This document shows positions 60,829 through 64,000 of a DNA stretch of 64,000 nucleotides, piece by piece (position 1 is the stretch's first letter; each line of letters begins with the position of its first letter). The translations under genes and the position numbers were made by a program. The stretch covers positions 1 through 64,000 of the forward strand of contig NZ_JAJTSZ010000012.1 in assembly GCF_021440195.1 (NCBI RefSeq). Reading direction: 5' to 3'. The notes beneath the pieces are model-generated. The model saw only the letters and a list, made by a program, of their open reading frames with translations. It searched no databases and had not been told where the DNA came from. This DNA comes from Dyadobacter sp. CY356 (GTDB lineage Bacteria; Bacteroidota; Bacteroidia; Cytophagales; Spirosomataceae).

Positions 60829-61857
60829 ATGATAAAGCGTTTACTCTCTCTTATTTTTATGACACTGCTCAGCCTCGAAGGTTGGAGCCAGGACCCGCAA
60901 TTTTCCCAATTTTATGCTAACCCCTTATACCTCAATCCCGCTTTGGCAGGTGGGGCATTAGCTCCGAGACTTACAGCCAATTACCGGAATCAATGGCCGG
61001 CTCTTTCTGCCAATTTTGTAACGGCATCTTTTGGTGCGGATGTTTTTCTTCCAAACTATAACAGTGGGATTGGTATTCAGGTCACAACGGATAGCCAGGG
61101 TTTGGGAAATCTAAAAGCAACGGATGTCGCTTTACAATATGCATACCAGATTGCATTGAATGAAGTAACCTCATTAAGGCTTGGTATTCAGGGCGGTTTT
61201 TCTTCCCGTTCTCTTGATTATTATGGATTAACTTTTGGTGATCAGTATAACAACGGCGGACTGACCGGCACGCCATCAACTGATCCTTTTGCACAAGGAG
61301 GCCCCAATGTTAGTTATGCTGACTTCTCAACCGGTATGATGGTGTATTCTGACTGGTACTGGGCAGGTTTATCGGCACATCACATTAACCGGCCGAATCA
61401 GGCATTTAGTGGTACCGAGGCAAGGCTTCCGGTAAAAGCTAGTTTACAGGCTGGTTTAAGAATACCGTTTGCCGGCTATACGTATTTGGGAGATGAGATT
61501 GATAAAGAAAAAACTATCTCTCCAGCCATCCTTTACAAGAAACAAGGAAAATATGATCAGCTGGATGTAGGTATGTATGTAACCATTGAGCCTTTGGTAT
61601 TAGGAATGTGGTACCGTGGAATTCCTTTCAAAAAATATGAGCCGACGATAAATAATCATGAATCACTGGTTTTTCTGGCTGGTTTTCGTCAGGACAAATT
61701 TTCGATTGGATATAGTTATGATCTGACAATATCAACGCTGGGCGCTGGCAGCGGAGGTGCTCATGAGATTTCATTATCCTATATTTTTGAACCACTTACA
61801 CCTAAAAAGAAAAGATCAAGAAGCAGTAAACATCAGCTTTCCTGTCCTAAATTCTAA
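60829..61857 (+). CDS. PorP/SprF-family type IX secretion outer-membrane protein
   Basis: This 342-residue beta-barrel has a signal peptide ending LEGWSQ. The family signature follows: DPQFSQFYANPLYLNPALAG, then NYRNQWPAL, and a final FSIGYSYDLTISTLG then GGAHEISLSY. PorP/SprF proteins are thought to retain or help export individual type-B cargo proteins. The divergent 958-residue cargo gene is the likely partner. The last 15 or so residues (PKKKRSRSSKHQ) are an unusual basic tail after the barrel. Confidence 0.9.
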   Translation: MIKRLLSLIFMTLLSLEGWSQDPQFSQFYANPLYLNPALAGGALAPRLTANYRNQWPALSANFVTASFGADVFLPNYNSGIGIQVTTDSQGLGNLKATDVALQYAYQIALNEVTSLRLGIQGGFSSRSLDYYGLTFGDQYNNGGLTGTPSTDPFAQGGPNVSYADFSTGMMVYSDWYWAGLSAHHINRPNQAFSGTEARLPVKASLQAGLRIPFAGYTYLGDEIDKEKTISPAILYKKQGKYDQLDVGMYVTIEPLVLGMWYRGIPFKKYEPTINNHESLVFLAGFRQDKFSIGYSYDLTISTLGAGSGGAHEISLSYIFEPLTPKKKRSRSSKHQLSCPKF

Positions 61858-61966
61858 AATAACATAAATTTTATTGTATTAAATCTGGCGTTTCGTTACA
61901 GTAAAATCCTAAACTGCTCCTCTTTTTGATATATACCAATCCTAAATATCACAGAGCAACAATTTT

Positions 61967-62758
61967 ATGAACAATCCACAAAAACGAAATTTTATTTTAA
62001 GCATTTTAATGCTTGTTGTTTTATCAGTTAGTGCAATGGCGGCTCCGCCAAAAAGAGAATTTTATGAAATAAAAATATATCACCTGAAAGACAAAACGCA
62101 GGAAGCAGCGGTTGAAAATTATCTGAAAGAGGCTTATGTACCAGCCGCGCATCGTGCCGGAATTAAAGATGTTGGTGTATTTAAACCGGTTCCATCGGAT
62201 ACTATGAGCGGAAAACTGATCTATGTTTTGACACCGTTAAATTCACTGGATCAGTTACTTTCACTTCCAAAAACACTGGAAAAAGATGCAAAATACCTGG
62301 AAGCCGGAAAAGATTATCTTGACGCTTCTTACAAAACGCCTCCTTACACTCGTTTTGAAACTACAATCCTTCAGGCATTCACAACGATGCCAACGCATGC
62401 AAAGCCAAATTTAAAAGGTGCTAAAAGTGAGCGTGTATATGAAATGCGCAGCTATGAAGGACATACTGAAAGAAGATATCAGAACAAAGTAAAAATGTTT
62501 ACCCAAGGTGGAGAAGTTCCTCTTTTCGTAAGATTAGGCTTTAATGCAGTTTTTTACGGAGAAGTAATTGCCGGAAGTCATCAGCCAAATTTGATGTATA
62601 TGACGACTTTTGAAAATAAAGCTGACCGGGATGCACACTGGAAATCTTTTAGCGATGATGCTGAATGGAACAAATTGAAAGTTAATCCTGAATATCAGAA
62701 CAACGTATCAAAAAATACAAGTTTCTACATGTATCCGACTGAGTATTCGGATATTTAA
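61967..62758 (+). CDS. Exported NIPSNAP-domain protein
   Basis: This 263-residue protein has a signal peptide (LMLVVLSVSAMAA) and two NIPSNAP modules of dimeric alpha/beta-barrel type: FYEIKIYHLKDKTQEAAV at about 30 and YEMRSYEGHTERRYQNKV at about 165. A DRDAHWKSFSDDAEWNKLK segment is near the end. The family function is unknown in bacteria. It is monocistronic and closed by a terminator. Confidence 0.85.
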   Translation: MNNPQKRNFILSILMLVVLSVSAMAAPPKREFYEIKIYHLKDKTQEAAVENYLKEAYVPAAHRAGIKDVGVFKPVPSDTMSGKLIYVLTPLNSLDQLLSLPKTLEKDAKYLEAGKDYLDASYKTPPYTRFETTILQAFTTMPTHAKPNLKGAKSERVYEMRSYEGHTERRYQNKVKMFTQGGEVPLFVRLGFNAVFYGEVIAGSHQPNLMYMTTFENKADRDAHWKSFSDDAEWNKLKVNPEYQNNVSKNTSFYMYPTEYSDI

Positions 62759-62774
62759 TTGTTAACAATATTTT

Positions 62775-62823
62775 GAAAAAGGTCAGAACTATCGGTATAC
62801 TTCCGGTTATTCTGACCTTTTTC
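62775..62823. terminator. Bidirectional terminator
   Basis: GAAAAAGGTCAGAA at 62775-62788 is perfectly complementary to 62810-62823. The stem overlaps the last codons of the convergent gene ending at 62807. T-rich flanks lie on both strands. Confidence 0.85.
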
Positions 62824-63247
62824 TTCTCCAAAATCTCCTCCTGACAGGCTTGTCCTTTGCTATGGAATTGGAAGTAACTGCGATATTATTTTCAAAAAAT
62901 ATTTGTTTAATTTCATTTACAGAACAATCAAACTGAACGGCCAAAGTCTCAATTTCCAGACATTTGTTTAGATATTTGTTTATTAATTCCTTTTTTCTAA
63001 AATCTGTAAATACTCTCTTTCTAGGGTGATTCTTCCGGATTTCTGATTGATAGCTTACTAAGATTTGAATAATCTCATCCAAGTCAGACGGCCTTATCCT
63101 GATATTTGATTCTATTGTATCCAATTGATGAACAAATATGCTCTGACCAATTGAGACATAAAATAACCCGTTTGCGGCTTTTATCAGTTCGAGATTATAT
63201 CTGCTTTTCTCCGTGTTGATAATTTCGGATTTTAATATTTCCTGCAT
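62807..63247 (-). CDS. Uncharacterised protein with helix-turn-helix-like segment
   Basis: This 146-residue soluble protein is not one I recognise. The N-terminal half is strand-rich (YNLELIKAANGLFYVSIGQS). The second half contains LINKYLNKCLEIETLAVQFD then CSVNEIKQIFF, which resembles a helix-turn-helix. It ends in a very basic tail (RRRFWRRKRSE) that could contact nucleic acid. ATG 63247 (MQEILKSEI) is preferred over 63289. DNA binding is inference. Confidence 0.5.
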   Translation of the reverse strand: MQEILKSEIINTEKSRYNLELIKAANGLFYVSIGQSIFVHQLDTIESNIRIRPSDLDEIIQILVSYQSEIRKNHPRKRVFTDFRKKELINKYLNKCLEIETLAVQFDCSVNEIKQIFFENNIAVTSNSIAKDKPVRRRFWRRKRSE

Positions 63248-63398
63248 AAGTGTATGTCGTAAAAGTGAAATCCCTTGATAAATCATCAAACGGATAATTT
63301 ATTAAGGGATTAATATACAATTTACTCTACACAAAATATCTCAGCATTATACTCTAATCAAACAATTCATATGATATGAAAAATTTGATTAGCAGCTA

Positions 63399-64000
63399 CT
63401 ACTTCCTCACCGCCTCAATCGCGCCACGAACACTGCCATACTGATCCAGCAATGATTCCGCCTCATCCGGTGAAACACCTAATTCATCTATAATCATATG
63501 GATCGCACGATTTACCAGTTTTTCGTTGGTCATCTGCATATCCACCATTTTATTTCCTTTTACTTTTCCCAAACGGATCATCACAGCAGTTGAGATCATA
63601 TTCAGCACCAGTTTTTGCGCAGTACCCGACTTCATTCTTGTACTTCCCGTCAGGAATTCCGGTCCAACAACCACTTCAACGGGGAACTCACAAGCGGCTG
63701 CGATAGGGGAACCGCCGTTGCAAACTACACAACCTGTCAACAAGCCAGCTTTTTTCGCTTCATTTAATCCACCAATCACGTATGGCGTACGGCCGGAAGC
63801 GGCGAGCCCGATTAATGTATCGTTTTCATTTAAATTATACGGAGCAAGATCAATCCAGGCCTGCGTCCAGTTATCCTCAGCATTTTCTACTGCTTTTCTA
63901 ATTGCGATATCCCCGCCGGCAATAATTCCTACAACCAAATCGAATGGCACGCCGAAAGTTGGCGGACATTCCGACGCATCTACAACCCCCAGGCGACCGC
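63399..64000 (-). CDS. murQ: N-acetylmuramic acid 6-phosphate etherase MurQ (5' part outside window)
   Basis: The open frame continues to the window edge, where it reads GRLGVVDASECPPTFGVPFD, so the start lies beyond 64000. The visible part has the SIS-domain features of MurQ: IIAGGDIAIRKAVE, DTLIGLAASGRTPYVIG, VVVGPEFLTGSTRMKSGTAQ and KLVLNMISTA. The C-terminal UBA-like helices follow. MurQ converts MurNAc-6-phosphate to GlcNAc-6-phosphate in cell-wall recycling. Confidence 0.95.
   Translation of the reverse strand, partial: GRLGVVDASECPPTFGVPFDLVVGIIAGGDIAIRKAVENAEDNWTQAWIDLAPYNLNENDTLIGLAASGRTPYVIGGLNEAKKAGLLTGCVVCNGGSPIAAACEFPVEVVVGPEFLTGSTRMKSGTAQKLVLNMISTAVMIRLGKVKGNKMVDMQMTNEKLVNRAIHMIIDELGVSPDEAESLLDQYGSVRGAIEAVRK

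Overview
The window looks like a chromosomal segment of a Bacteroidota bacterium, most likely order Cytophagales (Spirosomaceae/Dyadobacter-like). The reasons are a type IX secretion cargo with a gliding-motility C-terminal domain next to a PorP/SprF gene, a GldJ-like lipoprotein, Bacteroidota-style TAnnTTTG promoter boxes, mDAP-type MurE, DPP-IV, DUF4136 and DUF3570 families, TonB-domain proteins and many lipobox lipoproteins. The genus is inference. No rRNA, tRNA, CRISPR array, insertion sequence or prophage gene was seen.

Layout. 1-683 is a tandem array of 54-55 bp units, each with a small hairpin core. 738-6099 is a partial division/cell-wall cluster (ftsL, ftsI, murE, mraY) closed by a terminator. 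6156-10833 holds a DUF4136 lipoprotein, aroB and a four-gene module (thioredoxin, ApbE, DUF4266, DUF3570). 11125-18723 holds VOC, PlsC-like, kinase-like plus HAD, Uma2, amidase and comM genes. 18775-22090 is an AT-rich accessory stretch with a second Uma2 protein, a small membrane protein, a frameshifted DUF6438 gene and a lipoprotein. 22278-33192 holds fabI, a hydrolase, an orphan response regulator, hemB, GxxExxY, an M28 peptidase, a DUF4143 ATPase behind a perfect 52 bp palindrome, DPP-IV and an SPFH/ribbon-helix-helix operon. 33314-45689 holds two tandem TonB-domain paralogues, an LpxH-like/glycosyltransferase pair, an LVIVD/beta-barrel cluster, a serpin, and an ECF sigma factor with an anti-sigma protein that appears to span both membranes. 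46033-64000 holds a barnase/barstar-like pair, pnuC, mfd behind a short poly-cysteine leader ORF and terminator, gldJ, comF, pyrC, a Nudix gene, ruvB, a type IX cargo with its PorP/SprF partner, NIPSNAP and the 3' part of murQ.

Most interesting signals. (1) A leaderless 14-codon ORF ending Cys-Cys-Cys-stop, directly followed by a strong terminator upstream of mfd, has the anatomy of a cysteine-responsive attenuator. (2) The ECF sigma operon, the serpin and an LVIVD operon share a GTTMCAACC-N15-GNSTC promoter-like motif, which defines a candidate local regulon for a sigma factor controlled by a dual-membrane anti-sigma protein. (3) A perfect 52 bp palindrome made of two nested dyads sits 5 bp before the DUF4143 ATPase start codon. 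(4) The 5' repeat array shows paired base changes in its hairpin stem and a higher-order duplication. (5) An operator-like dyad abuts the start of the SPFH operon, which itself encodes a ribbon-helix-helix protein.

All calls come from reading the sequence and from knowledge of protein families. No database search or folding program was run.
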